DNA from: Candidatus Levybacteria bacterium RIFCSPLOWO2_01_FULL_39_10
GTDB lineage: Bacteria > Patescibacteriota > Microgenomatia > Levybacterales > UBA12049
NCBI GenBank assembly: GCA_001782515.1
Contig: MFOV01000017.1
Span: 37,549-56,813 of the forward strand
Direction of reading: 5' to 3'
DNA length: 19,265 bases
The notes beneath the pieces were generated by a model. The model was given only the letters and a program-made list of their open reading frames with translations. It was not told the DNA's origin and made no database searches. This document shows, piece by piece, positions 5,899-13,406 of this stretch; within the stretch, counting starts at the first letter, position 1, and each line of letters begins with the position of its first letter. Both the position numbers and the translations under genes were made by a program.

Positions 5899-6603
5899 AT
5901 GAGAAAAATTATTTTAATTATAACGCTATTTCTTTTTCTTCCAGGTGGGGTATCTGCGCAAAACGGAACAGGATCAACGATTCCGTCGAGCAAAACTCTT
6001 GATGCTATAAAAGACAAGGTAGCGTCCCGCGTTGCAGAGCTTAATCTAGTTGAAAAAAGAGGAATAATAGGAACTGTTGACGAGATATCAGACACTCAGA
6101 TAATTGTTACTACTCTTTCCGGCAAAAGAAGAATCGTTGATGTTGATGAATTTACTGTGTTCTCGGGAAATCTTGAGGGAATTTCAGATATTGAAAAAGA
6201 AGACGTTATATCAATACTCGGACTCTATAATAAAGATTCTGAAAGACTTCTCGCGCGGTATATAAATAGTTTTTCAATTCCTCTATATCTTACGGGTGTT
6301 ATATCTGAAGTTGACAGCGATAATTTTACAATCACACTAACAACAAAAGACAAAGAGAATTATATTGTTGATGTTGAAAGAATCACCGAAACTTTTGAAT
6401 TTGACAGAAATAGTTTGGAAAACTCAGGGTTCTCAAATTTTGAAACATTTAAAAACGCTTTCATAATTGGATTTGAAGATGAAGATGAGGAAGGACGTAT
6501 TACGGCATCAAAAATAATAGTTTTTCCTAATAGTCCCAAAGACCCCAATATTGAGATTGATCTACAAAAAAGCCCCTCCCCTATCCCTAAGGACAAAAAA
6601 TAA
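5899..6603 (+). CDS. Exported protein with two DUF5666-like repeats
   Basis: This 234-residue protein starts with a clear signal peptide (M-R-K, a hydrophobic core, G-G-V-S-A) with a likely cleavage after A at Q-N-G. Two similar beta-rich segments follow, about residues 50-90 (G-I-I-G-T-V-D-E-I, ending V-D-V-D-E-F) and about 133-170 (L-T-G-V-I-S-E-V-D, ending V-D-V-E-R-I). These look like DUF5666-type small-barrel repeats. The C-terminus is Pro/Lys-rich. The function of the domain is not established. I chose the ATG at 5899 over an upstream in-frame start because it begins the signal peptide and lies one base after the previous stop. Confidence 0.7.
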   Translation: MRKIILIITLFLFLPGGVSAQNGTGSTIPSSKTLDAIKDKVASRVAELNLVEKRGIIGTVDEISDTQIIVTTLSGKRRIVDVDEFTVFSGNLEGISDIEKEDVISILGLYNKDSERLLARYINSFSIPLYLTGVISEVDSDNFTITLTTKDKENYIVDVERITETFEFDRNSLENSGFSNFETFKNAFIIGFEDEDEEGRITASKIIVFPNSPKDPNIEIDLQKSPSPIPKDKK

Positions 6604-6606
6604 TAT

Positions 6607-6635
6607 TTCAAAAAATAACCTAATTAAGATATAAT
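6607..6635 (+). promoter_or_regulatory. Promoter of the AI-2E-family gene, leaderless type
   Basis: TTCAAA (6607-6612), a 17-nt spacer and perfect TATAAT (6630-6635). Only 6 nt separate the -10 box from the GTG start, so the mRNA would begin at or next to the start codon and carry no SD. Confidence 0.6.
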
Positions 6636-6641
6636 GAGCTT

Positions 6642-7655
6642 GTGTTAAATAATTTAAAGAAAGAACTAACCTCTTTTAAACTGCTTATTTTTCTTTTAAC
6701 TATTGCGGTTATAATATACCTTCTTCAGTTTCTGTTTGAAACAGTCGCCCTTTTTTCAGATATCATCTGGATATTTATATTGGGGTGGCTCGTCAGCTTT
6801 ATACTTGATCCTTTTGTTGATTTTTTTACGAAGAACTTAAAACTTCCAAGAACTGTGGCTACTGCTGTTGTCTTCACTCTCTCAGCGTTTCTAATTATAG
6901 TTGTCTCCTGGCTTTTTATTCCGAATTTGATCTCGCAGTTTAATAATCTTAACGAGGTTCTTAGTCAGTTTCTTAAAACAACGCCTCCGCAGCTTAAGGC
7001 TCTTGTTGATAATTTTGTGAATTCACTAAATTCTTCGTCCAATCTTATTCCCTCGGTTACTCAGTTCTTTATAAATGTAACAGTTATTCTTATTCTGTCT
7101 TTTTATTTAGTACTTGAACGAGAAAATATAAATAAAAAGATTTTTACACTTTCTCCCACAAAGCATCACGACTCAATAAGGTTTATCCAAAAAGTTGTGA
7201 ATGAATCGTTTGCGAATTTTGTAAGAGTACAAGTCCTCTGGGGAGTTTTAGGAGGTCTAATCACATGGACAGTTTTGACAGTATTTGATATCTCACTTGC
7301 ATCATCAACTGCAATTCTTGCCGGAATTTTAACTGCGGTTCCTGTAATTGGTCCTATAATAGGAGTCCTGCCTCCGCTTTTGGTCGCTTTGGTTGAAAAA
7401 CCGGATCAGGCAATTTTGATATTTTTGGTTATCTTTATAACTCAGCAGGTAATTTTCAATCTTCTAGGCCCCAAGATAATAGGCAAAGCTTACAATATTA
7501 ATCCGATTGTTGTTATCTTCTCACTTCTTATTGGAATTAAAGTGGCGGGCGCAATGGGTGCTCTTCTTGCAATCCCAGTTATTTCAATACTTCTTATTTT
7601 TGCCCAAGAACTATACACCCTCTATTATAAAGAGAAGGAAAACAGACTTGAGTAA
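6642..7655 (+). CDS. AI-2E family transporter (PF01594-type permease)
   Basis: This 337-residue integral membrane protein has the layout of the AI-2E/PerM family. Hydrophobic helices at about 13-30, 34-58 and 68-92 come first, then a soluble central part with L-N-E-V-L-S-Q-F, then further helices holding the family signatures G-V-L-G-G-L-I-T-W, P-V-I-G-P-I-I-G-V-L-P-P and L-L-G-P-K-I-I-G. The length is normal. The family is variously linked to autoinducer-2 export, Na+/H+ exchange and general permease roles, so the substrate is open. The start is GTG (6642-6644) next to a -10 box. A 31-bp hairpin repeat and hisS follow. Confidence 0.85.
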   Translation: MLNNLKKELTSFKLLIFLLTIAVIIYLLQFLFETVALFSDIIWIFILGWLVSFILDPFVDFFTKNLKLPRTVATAVVFTLSAFLIIVVSWLFIPNLISQFNNLNEVLSQFLKTTPPQLKALVDNFVNSLNSSSNLIPSVTQFFINVTVILILSFYLVLERENINKKIFTLSPTKHHDSIRFIQKVVNESFANFVRVQVLWGVLGGLITWTVLTVFDISLASSTAILAGILTAVPVIGPIIGVLPPLLVALVEKPDQAILIFLVIFITQQVIFNLLGPKIIGKAYNINPIVVIFSLLIGIKVAGAMGALLAIPVISILLIFAQELYTLYYKEKENRLE

Positions 7656-7695
7656 TCTCTTTTTGGAAAAGTCATACTTTTTGATACAATTATTT

Positions 7696-7726
7696 CATAG
7701 TCCGTTCGACTTCGCTCAGGACTATG
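7696..7726. repeat. Hairpin repeat, family A copy 2
   Basis: An 8-bp stem (CATAGTCC at 7696-7703, GGACTATG at 7719-7726) flanks a 15-nt core, GTTCGACTTCGCTCA. Its reverse complement differs from the core at 2409-2423 at four positions, all transitions, while the stems are unrelated in sequence. It sits just upstream of the hisS -10 box. A possible upstream promoter (TTGGAA at 7663-7668, TACAAT at 7685-7690) would transcribe through it. Confidence 0.8.
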
Positions 7727-7731
7727 GTGAG

Positions 7732-7737
7732 TATAAT
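7732..7737 (+). promoter_or_regulatory. -10 box of hisS, leaderless type
   Basis: A perfect TATAAT ends 6 nt before the hisS ATG. No good -35 is seen at 16-18 nt, where the hairpin repeat lies; the insertion may have displaced it. Weaker evidence than the other promoters. Confidence 0.45.
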
Positions 7738-7743
7738 CGAACT

Positions 7744-8934
7744 ATGGTAATTCAAACTTTAAAGGGTTTTCGTGACTTTTTGCCCGAAGAAGCGAGAAAA
7801 AGACAGTACGCGCTGAGCATCTTAAAAAAGGTGTTCTTGTCCTATGGCTTTGAACCTTTAGAAACTCCGACTCTTGAGTATGAGGAAATTCTTACCGGAA
7901 AATACGGAGATGAGGGAGAAAAGCTTATGTATAAGTTTGAAGATTTGGGAGGACGGCGCGTTGCAATGAGATATGACCAAACAGTCCCCCTGGCTCGAGT
8001 TATTGCACAGTATGCTAACGATATTCCTCTCCCCTTCAAGCGTTACCAAATCCAAAATGTCTGGAGAGCTGAAAACACTCAGCGCGGGAGGTATCGAGAG
8101 TTCCTCCAAGTCGATATCGACACAGTCGGCTCCCCTTCCCTACTTGCAGACGCTGAAATTATTTCTCTGGCAATAAGAGGATATGAAGCTCTTGGTTTTA
8201 AAAACTTCAAAGTCAAAATAAACGACCGTTCCTCATTCTCAAATTTATTTTCAGATGAAGAAGGAAAAGTTATTGCTCGCGCTATTGATAAAATTGAAAA
8301 AGTTGGCGAAGAAAAAGTTTTAGATGAGCTTTCTACCGTCATGGGAATGAAAGCAGCCAACAATGTTTTACAAAAGATTAACAGTCAGAAAAAAACAGAA
8401 TCTTTCTTTAAAGTCGTTTCTTATATAAGTAAGTTTGGTATAAATGAAGATTATTTAGAGTTCGATCCGAAACTGGCACGAGGATTAGATTACTACACAG
8501 GCTTAATTTTTGAAGTTAAATCTGATGATTATCCAGCAGGATCTTTGGGCGGGGGCGGAAGATACGATGATTTAATAGGTATATTTGCCGGTCAAAAAAT
8601 TCAAGCTGTTGGTTTTTCTTTTGGATTTGACCGGATAATTGAGGCTATGGATGAGCAGAAATTGTTCGAGGGCAAAGATTTGGGAGGGACGAGAGTCTTA
8701 ATTACAAATACAAGTACGCGATCGGCAGAGGTTGCCGATGAACTTAGAAATAAAGGAATAAACACAGAACTTTATGTTGATGACAAAGAACTAGACAAAC
8801 AGTTAAGATATGCTGACAAAAAAGGCATTCCCTATGTTTTAATTGTCGAAGAAAATAAACTCGAGCTAAAGAATATGAAAACAGGGGAAAAAGAAGAAGT
8901 AACCTTAGACGAAATAGCTAAAATAGTTAAATAG
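7744..8934 (+). CDS. hisS: Histidyl-tRNA synthetase
   Basis: This 396-residue class II synthetase charges tRNA-His. The start M-V-I-Q-T-L-K-G-F-R-D-F-L-P is typical. Motif 2 reads W-R-A-E-N-T-Q-R-G-R-Y-R-E-F. The His-specific signature L-A-R-G-L-D-Y-Y-T-G is present, and motif 3 lies in G-F-S-F-G-F-D-R. The C-terminal HGTP anticodon-binding domain covers about the last 90 residues (V-L-I-T-N-T onward). Its length is slightly below the common 420 or so. The open frame extends 79 codons upstream, but that part is the end of the AI-2E gene in another frame plus the hairpin repeat, and the conserved N-terminus begins at 7744. Confidence 0.97.
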   Translation: MVIQTLKGFRDFLPEEARKRQYALSILKKVFLSYGFEPLETPTLEYEEILTGKYGDEGEKLMYKFEDLGGRRVAMRYDQTVPLARVIAQYANDIPLPFKRYQIQNVWRAENTQRGRYREFLQVDIDTVGSPSLLADAEIISLAIRGYEALGFKNFKVKINDRSSFSNLFSDEEGKVIARAIDKIEKVGEEKVLDELSTVMGMKAANNVLQKINSQKKTESFFKVVSYISKFGINEDYLEFDPKLARGLDYYTGLIFEVKSDDYPAGSLGGGGRYDDLIGIFAGQKIQAVGFSFGFDRIIEAMDEQKLFEGKDLGGTRVLITNTSTRSAEVADELRNKGINTELYVDDKELDKQLRYADKKGIPYVLIVEENKLELKNMKTGEKEEVTLDEIAKIVK

Positions 8935-8940
8935 TTTATT

Positions 8941-8973
8941 GTTTAGCCATGCAACTATTCAACCATTCAAACC
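8941..8973. repeat. Word-like repeat before the EamA gene
   Basis: Short words of the type aac-tattc-aaccattcaaacc fill the gap after hisS. No hairpin, SD or -10 box is convincing here, so the EamA gene is probably read through from hisS. Confidence 0.35.
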
Positions 8974-9891
8974 ATGTTTGGATCCTTAAGTAGAATTCAG
9001 CTTGCAATCATTGCTCTTATTTTTGCAAATATAATATGGGGCGCTGCATTCCCTATTTATAAATGGACTCTTGAAATTGTTCCTCCTTTTATTTTTACGT
9101 TCATCAGGTTTTTTGGAGGAGCACTAATTGTTCTTCCTTTTGTCTATAAGTCTTTGAGAATTCAAAGGTCCGATATTCCCAAACTTATTTTAGTTTCCTT
9201 AATTGGCATATCAGTCCAGATTCCCCTTCTTTTTTTCGGACTCAAGCTCTCGCCAAGTATTAATGCGCCGATTATTATTGCATCCGCTCCTATTATTCTT
9301 ATAATCTCATCCGTTATTTTTTTGAATGAAAAGCTAAAAGTTAAAGTACTTATTGGAACTTTGGTTAGTCTTTTAGGAGTTCTTGCAATAATTCTTCGTC
9401 CATTTATCGAGTCAGGCGGACTCACAGGAAGTGTTTTGGGAAATTTTTTACTTTTTGGCGCAACTGTCTGCAGTGTTGCACAGGCTTTAATTTTAAAACG
9501 AATCACAGCAAATAATGATCCTCTGGCTTTGGTTTTTTGGATGTTTGTAATAGGAATTATACCGATTATTCCTTTTGCTCTGTATGAAACACAGACTTTT
9601 AATTTGCTAACTCAAATTAATTTACAGGCAGTAATTGGACTTTTATATGGGATAGTTTTTGCTGCAGTTATTGCTCATTATCTTTATGCATTTGGCATTA
9701 AATTTGTAAAAGCATCTGAAGTTGGAATATTTTCATATGTTGACCCTTTGGCAACAATTGTAATTGCAATCCCTCTTCTTGGAGAGATAATAACTCCAAC
9801 ATACATTCTTGGAGCAATACTTGTATTTTTAGGAATCTTTATTGCAGAAGGCCGAGTCCACTACCACCCATTTCAAAGACTTAGGACTTAA
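8974..9891 (+). CDS. EamA-family (DMT) transporter
   Basis: This 305-residue protein has about ten predicted membrane helices arranged as two EamA repeats (about residues 10-140 and 155-292). The first begins I-I-W-G-A-A-F-P-I-Y-K-W and contains the F-I-R-F-F-G-G-A pattern; the second contains A-Q-A-L-I-L-K-R and ends L-G-A-I-L-V-F-L-G-I-F. This is the drug/metabolite transporter superfamily, which moves metabolites such as amino acids or nucleotides across the inner membrane. Specificity cannot be inferred. It starts about 40 nt after hisS, and its stop codon abuts the promoter for bL31. Confidence 0.88.
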   Translation: MFGSLSRIQLAIIALIFANIIWGAAFPIYKWTLEIVPPFIFTFIRFFGGALIVLPFVYKSLRIQRSDIPKLILVSLIGISVQIPLLFFGLKLSPSINAPIIIASAPIILIISSVIFLNEKLKVKVLIGTLVSLLGVLAIILRPFIESGGLTGSVLGNFLLFGATVCSVAQALILKRITANNDPLALVFWMFVIGIIPIIPFALYETQTFNLLTQINLQAVIGLLYGIVFAAVIAHYLYAFGIKFVKASEVGIFSYVDPLATIVIAIPLLGEIITPTYILGAILVFLGIFIAEGRVHYHPFQRLRT

Positions 9892-9896
9892 TTCTC

Positions 9897-9925
9897 TTGT
9901 TTTTAGGCTCGATTTAAAGTATAAT
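9897..9925 (+). promoter_or_regulatory. Promoter of the bL31 gene, leaderless type
   Basis: TTGTTT (9897-9902), a 17-nt spacer and perfect TATAAT (9920-9925). Seven nt (aaaactc) separate the -10 box from the ATG, so the transcript would begin at about the start codon. Confidence 0.7.
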
Positions 9926-9932
9926 AAAACTC

Positions 9933-10232
9933 ATGAAACAGCAAATTCACCCACAATATTTTGATCAGGCGCAGGTTATTTGTGTCTGTGGAAACCGCTT
10001 TACAACCGGCTCAACCCAGGAAGTGATTCATGTGGAGCTTTGCTCAAATTGCCATCCTTTCTACACCGGCGAGCAGAAATTTGTGGACACAGCATCCCGT
10101 ATTCAAAAGTTTCAAAAGAAAACTGAAACTGCCAAGAAATATCAAGTGATTAAAAAAGAGAAAAAAGTAAAAGAGGAAGCAAAAAGTCAGGCTCCAAAAA
10201 CTCTCCGGGAAATGTTAGCCAGCATTCAATAG
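9933..10232 (+). CDS. rpmE: 50S ribosomal protein bL31, zinc-binding type with basic tail
   Basis: This 99-residue protein begins M-K-Q-Q-I-H-P-Q-Y, as bL31 does, and has all four zinc cysteines: C17-V-C19 and C37-S-N-C40. The conserved F-Y-T-G-E-Q-K-F follows. bL31 bridges the large and small ribosomal subunits. The usual length is about 70; here about 30 extra residues, mostly Lys and Glu, end in T-L-R-E-M-L-A-S-I-Q. The gene has its own promoter and no SD, and precedes prfA, a pairing of translation genes often seen in bacteria. Confidence 0.95.
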   Translation: MKQQIHPQYFDQAQVICVCGNRFTTGSTQEVIHVELCSNCHPFYTGEQKFVDTASRIQKFQKKTETAKKYQVIKKEKKVKEEAKSQAPKTLREMLASIQ

Positions 10233-10258
10233 ATAAACTCCAGTGCAATATTTACTAT
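10230..10258 (+). promoter_or_regulatory. Possible promoter of prfA, leaderless type
   Basis: TAGATA (10230-10235, overlapping the bL31 stop codon), a 17-nt spacer and TACTAT (10253-10258). Seven nt separate the -10 from the ATG. The boxes are only moderate matches, but the spacing repeats that of the other leaderless starts here. Confidence 0.4.
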
Positions 10259-10265
10259 AAATATA

Positions 10266-11186
10266 ATGGATGATTATAAAAAAACACTAATAAGGAACAT
10301 TGATGCAGAAATTGAAGAAACATCAAAGCTTCTTGATGATCCAGATATGTCAAACATGGCAAAGGATGAACTTGAGAGGCTGAATCGGGAAAAAAACCAG
10401 ATTCTCGGAAATTACAATCAGCAAGGTAACACTAATGATGAAGATTCCCTCGATAACAGAAACATAATCCTTGAAGTTTCAGGCGCAGCTGGAGGAGATG
10501 AAGCAAAATTATGGGCAGATGAGCTTCTTAGAATGTACGGCCGGTATGCTGAAAAAGAAGGATTTAAGGTAGAATCAGTTGATGAGAGAGTTATAAAAAT
10601 TTCAGGAAACAGCGCTTTTGGAAAGTTTAAGTATGAGGCAGGAGTCCATAGAGTCCAGCGAATACCAACAACTGAAAAGAAAGGAAGGGTGCACACTTCA
10701 ACTGCTACTGTTTCTATTCTTCCGCAGCTGGACGACGTTGATTTACATATTAATCCACAGGATATAACATTTGAAGCATTTCGCTCCGGTGGTCACGGAG
10801 GCCAGAATGTTAATAAAGTTTCAACAGCAGTCAGAATTAAGCACATTCCCACAGGCATTGTAGTTACTTCACAAACTGAAAGACACCAGGCCCAAAACAG
10901 AGAGCTTGCCATGAATCTTTTGCGTGCCAAGCTCTGGGAGCAAGAACAAGAGAAAAAACACAGCCAAATCTCATCTCTTAAATCAACACAAGTTGGCCGC
11001 GGTATGAGAGCCGAGAAAATAAGAACATATAATTTTCCGCAGGATCGACTCACAGATCACAGGATAGGAAAATCCTGGCACAATCTTCCACAAATTTTGG
11101 ACGGAGAAAACCTTTCAAATGTGGTGAGACAAACTTTAGAAAATCTGTCCGAGAGCAATGATGGTGTAGATTCCCAAGCTGTTTAA
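10266..11186 (+). CDS. prfA: Peptide chain release factor 1, shortened N-terminus
   Basis: This 306-residue class I release factor ends translation at UAA and UAG. The stop-codon-reading tripeptide is P134-T-T136 within Q-R-I-P-T-T-E (the PxT type of RF1, not SPF of RF2). The catalytic G178-G-Q180 lies in S-G-G-H-G-G-Q-N-V-N-K. The first helical domain is about 45 residues shorter than in ordinary RF1 (about 360 residues), because the conserved E-V-S-G-A-A-G-G-D-E-A begins at residue 70. The last 50 or so nucleotides overlap the convergent VTT-like gene and encode an extra tail (E-S-N-D-G-V-D-S-Q-A-V). RF1 fits the exclusive TAA/TAG use of the complete genes around it. Confidence 0.95.
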   Translation: MDDYKKTLIRNIDAEIEETSKLLDDPDMSNMAKDELERLNREKNQILGNYNQQGNTNDEDSLDNRNIILEVSGAAGGDEAKLWADELLRMYGRYAEKEGFKVESVDERVIKISGNSAFGKFKYEAGVHRVQRIPTTEKKGRVHTSTATVSILPQLDDVDLHINPQDITFEAFRSGGHGGQNVNKVSTAVRIKHIPTGIVVTSQTERHQAQNRELAMNLLRAKLWEQEQEKKHSQISSLKSTQVGRGMRAEKIRTYNFPQDRLTDHRIGKSWHNLPQILDGENLSNVVRQTLENLSESNDGVDSQAV

Positions 11187-11696
11187 GAAAAATGAAAGAA
11201 GGATAAAGTTATACGAGCGCATTTTAGAAATCCCCAAAAGACTAACGCCAAGCTCATCCGGCAAGGGGGAAGCTATCATAATCGCACCTATTATTGGAAG
11301 AGTCCAGTGAAAATACTTGGAGTTTAGAACGTGCTGCAAGTGTTTCGGTCCGTATTCTTGGTATAGTTCCTCAATCTCAGAAGACAATCCGTCTCTTACA
11401 AATTTAAAAATCACAAGATCCCCCAAGACCGCGCCCGCTCCAGCAATAATTCCTATTTCAATTGGAGAAAGTGTTCCCGATTGAGAAAGGGTCAGAAGAA
11501 TAAGAAGTGCTGTTGGCATAGTAAATATCCAAACAAATAAAATTCCCGCAATAAACGCCCCCAAATACCCCGCCATTCCAAGATCCAGTAAAAATTCATG
11601 AAAACTCTCTATTTGCCATAATGCAAGCGCAATTGCAATACTTATAAAAAGAACTACCAAATTTTTATATTTAAACTTTTTGTGTTTATTAATCAT
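11136..11696 (-). CDS. Small membrane protein, VTT/DedA-like
   Basis: This 186-residue protein has about four to five hydrophobic helices. The central part G-A-G-A-V-L-G-D-L-V-I-F-K-F-V-R resembles the 'G-x-x-x-G-D-x-x-x-x-x-x-G-R' region of VTT (DedA) domain proteins, which act as lipid scramblases or flippases. S-P-L-P-D-E-L-G-V-S-L-L-G after it fits the second conserved loop. The resemblance is moderate and the protein is shorter than many DedA members, so the family is tentative. The ATG overlaps the antiporter stop by 8 nt (ATGATTAA), showing translational coupling. The 3' end overlaps prfA tail to tail. Confidence 0.6.
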   Translation of the reverse strand: MINKHKKFKYKNLVVLFISIAIALALWQIESFHEFLLDLGMAGYLGAFIAGILFVWIFTMPTALLILLTLSQSGTLSPIEIGIIAGAGAVLGDLVIFKFVRDGLSSEIEELYQEYGPKHLQHVLNSKYFHWTLPIIGAIMIASPLPDELGVSLLGISKMRSYNFILLSFFLNSLGIYTIIALGQIF

Positions 11697-13368
11697 CCGA
11701 AAGATACTTTTCTTCTTTTATTCTATATTTTTCAATAAGCTCCATATGGTTCTGGTCAACTAGTATTTTCGCCAGATGATGCCCTCCGGCAATATGAGGG
11801 ACTACAACATAATCTGCTCCGTTCTCATAAAGTATTTTTGCTTCGAATTTCTCAAGTGCGAGCATCACTACTTTTGGTTTCTTTTTTAATTTCTTAAGAC
11901 TTTGAAGAAGAAGTAGATTATCCTCCATATCTGAAACTGTTGATATGACAAGCCTTGCATCGGAAAGTGCAACTAAATCTTGGATTTCAAGATCTGCTAT
12001 GTCACCAAAATACGATTCAATTCCCTCCTCTTTTAATCTCTGTATTATGTCTGGATTAAAATCAACTACAACAACATCTTCACTATTCCCGATAAGTGCT
12101 TCCAAAATCCCTGAGCCCATTCTTCTTGCACCAATAAGAACAATGTGATTTTTATAATCTCTTGACTTAACATTTTTTTCATGAATGTTTTCTCTTTCAA
12201 AAATATCAAGGTAGGGTGAAAGCAGTCTATAAAGTTTATTTCCGTTTATTATCATATAAGTTGACAGAATAAATGTAATAGCGCCGACAAATGTAATAAG
12301 CGCAACATCTTGATCCGATATATGTCCGAGACGCGCCCCCATAAACATTATGATAAGTGAAAACTCAGAAATTTGTGCAACAGTAAGTCCTGCCAAAAAT
12401 CCTGTTCTTTTTCTATAACCCAATAATCCCAAAATTGTCATTACAATCAAAGGATTCCCAATCAAAACAAATAGAGAAAAAAGTATTCCCGGGATTAATA
12501 TTTCTGATATGCTTGAAATAGAAAGGCCCATACCAATCATTACGAAGAAAATAATTATGAAAAAATCCCGTAAGGGCCTAATCCGTGTTGTAATCTGATA
12601 GCTCTCGTAAGTGTTGGCAAGAGCAAGTCCTGCAAGAAACCCTCCAATCTCAATTGAAAAACCTATAAGGGGAGATGCAACAAGCGCTGCTATTCCAAAC
12701 GCCCATGCAATGCTGAATAAAAAAAGTGTTTCCTCAGAGCGAGCAAGTCTGTTTGTTATTACGGGAAGAAATTTCCGGCTAAGAAAAATTACCCAGCCAA
12801 ATATCACAACAGCTTTAAGAATAACTATCAAAAAACTGTATGCACTTACCCCATCCCCTGCCGCAAATCCCGAAAGAAATATGAGTGCAAGAATTGCTAC
12901 AAAATCCTGAACAAGAAGAAATCCAACTGAAATTTTCCCATAAAGACTATTTAAATCTTTTTTATCAGAGAGTAGTTTTACTATAATAATTGTGCTTGAA
13001 AAAGTAAGTGCAATTGCAATGTAAAATGCCGCAGTTTGTGAGAATCCCAGAAGAGTTGCGATAACAAAACCAACAAGAGTAGTAAATACAATTTGACCTA
13101 TTCCTGTAATTATTGATATTTTTCCAACAGCTCTTAGTTCTGAGAACCGAAGCTCAAGGCCCAACATAAAAAGAAGAAGAGTTATCCCAATCTCCGACAG
13201 CGACCTTAAAATCTCTTGGCTTTGAAGATATATAATAGCCAAAGGACCAAGAATTACTCCTGTTAGTATGTATGCGAGAATTGGAGGTTGTTTTAAATAT
13301 CTAAACAGAATTGCTAAAATCGCGGCAACTACAACTACAAGGGTAATTTCGAAAAAAATATGATCCAC
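11689..13368 (-). CDS. Kef-type (CPA2) K+/H+ antiporter with TrkA-N domain
   Basis: This 559-residue protein has a membrane exchanger domain (about 1-385, some twelve helices) and a cytosolic RCK/TrkA-N domain (about 405-525). The exchanger core has L-L-V-Q154-D155-F-V-A, the QD pair found in Kef-type K+/H+ antiporters, and the L-G-L-E-L-R-F region typical of CPA2. The RCK nucleotide loop reads G-A-R-R-M-G instead of G-x-G-x-x-G, so NAD(H) binding may be altered; D436 after V-V-V-V matches the end of the second strand. The GTG start at 13366-13368 lies beside an AT-rich tract that could act as a -10, 38 nt after murB. Likely role: potassium or pH homeostasis. Confidence 0.9.
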   Translation of the reverse strand: MDHIFFEITLVVVVAAILAILFRYLKQPPILAYILTGVILGPLAIIYLQSQEILRSLSEIGITLLLFMLGLELRFSELRAVGKISIITGIGQIVFTTLVGFVIATLLGFSQTAAFYIAIALTFSSTIIIVKLLSDKKDLNSLYGKISVGFLLVQDFVAILALIFLSGFAAGDGVSAYSFLIVILKAVVIFGWVIFLSRKFLPVITNRLARSEETLFLFSIAWAFGIAALVASPLIGFSIEIGGFLAGLALANTYESYQITTRIRPLRDFFIIIFFVMIGMGLSISSISEILIPGILFSLFVLIGNPLIVMTILGLLGYRKRTGFLAGLTVAQISEFSLIIMFMGARLGHISDQDVALITFVGAITFILSTYMIINGNKLYRLLSPYLDIFERENIHEKNVKSRDYKNHIVLIGARRMGSGILEALIGNSEDVVVVDFNPDIIQRLKEEGIESYFGDIADLEIQDLVALSDARLVISTVSDMEDNLLLLQSLKKLKKKPKVVMLALEKFEAKILYENGADYVVVPHIAGGHHLAKILVDQNHMELIEKYRIKEEKYLSDD

Positions 13369-13406
13369 ATATATATATTAACCAAACTTTATCTCAACTT
13401 AAAGCC

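Noticed and set aside
7507..7743. A 79-codon N-terminal extension of HisS
   Set aside because: This part is the AI-2E gene in another frame and then a hairpin repeat. The conserved HisS N-terminus starts at 7744, beside a -10 box.
10266..11186. Recoding of TGA to glycine or tryptophan, as in some CPR lineages
   Set aside because: Conserved genes read through fully with the standard code and contain no in-frame TGA, so there is only avoidance of TGA as a stop, not evidence of recoding.
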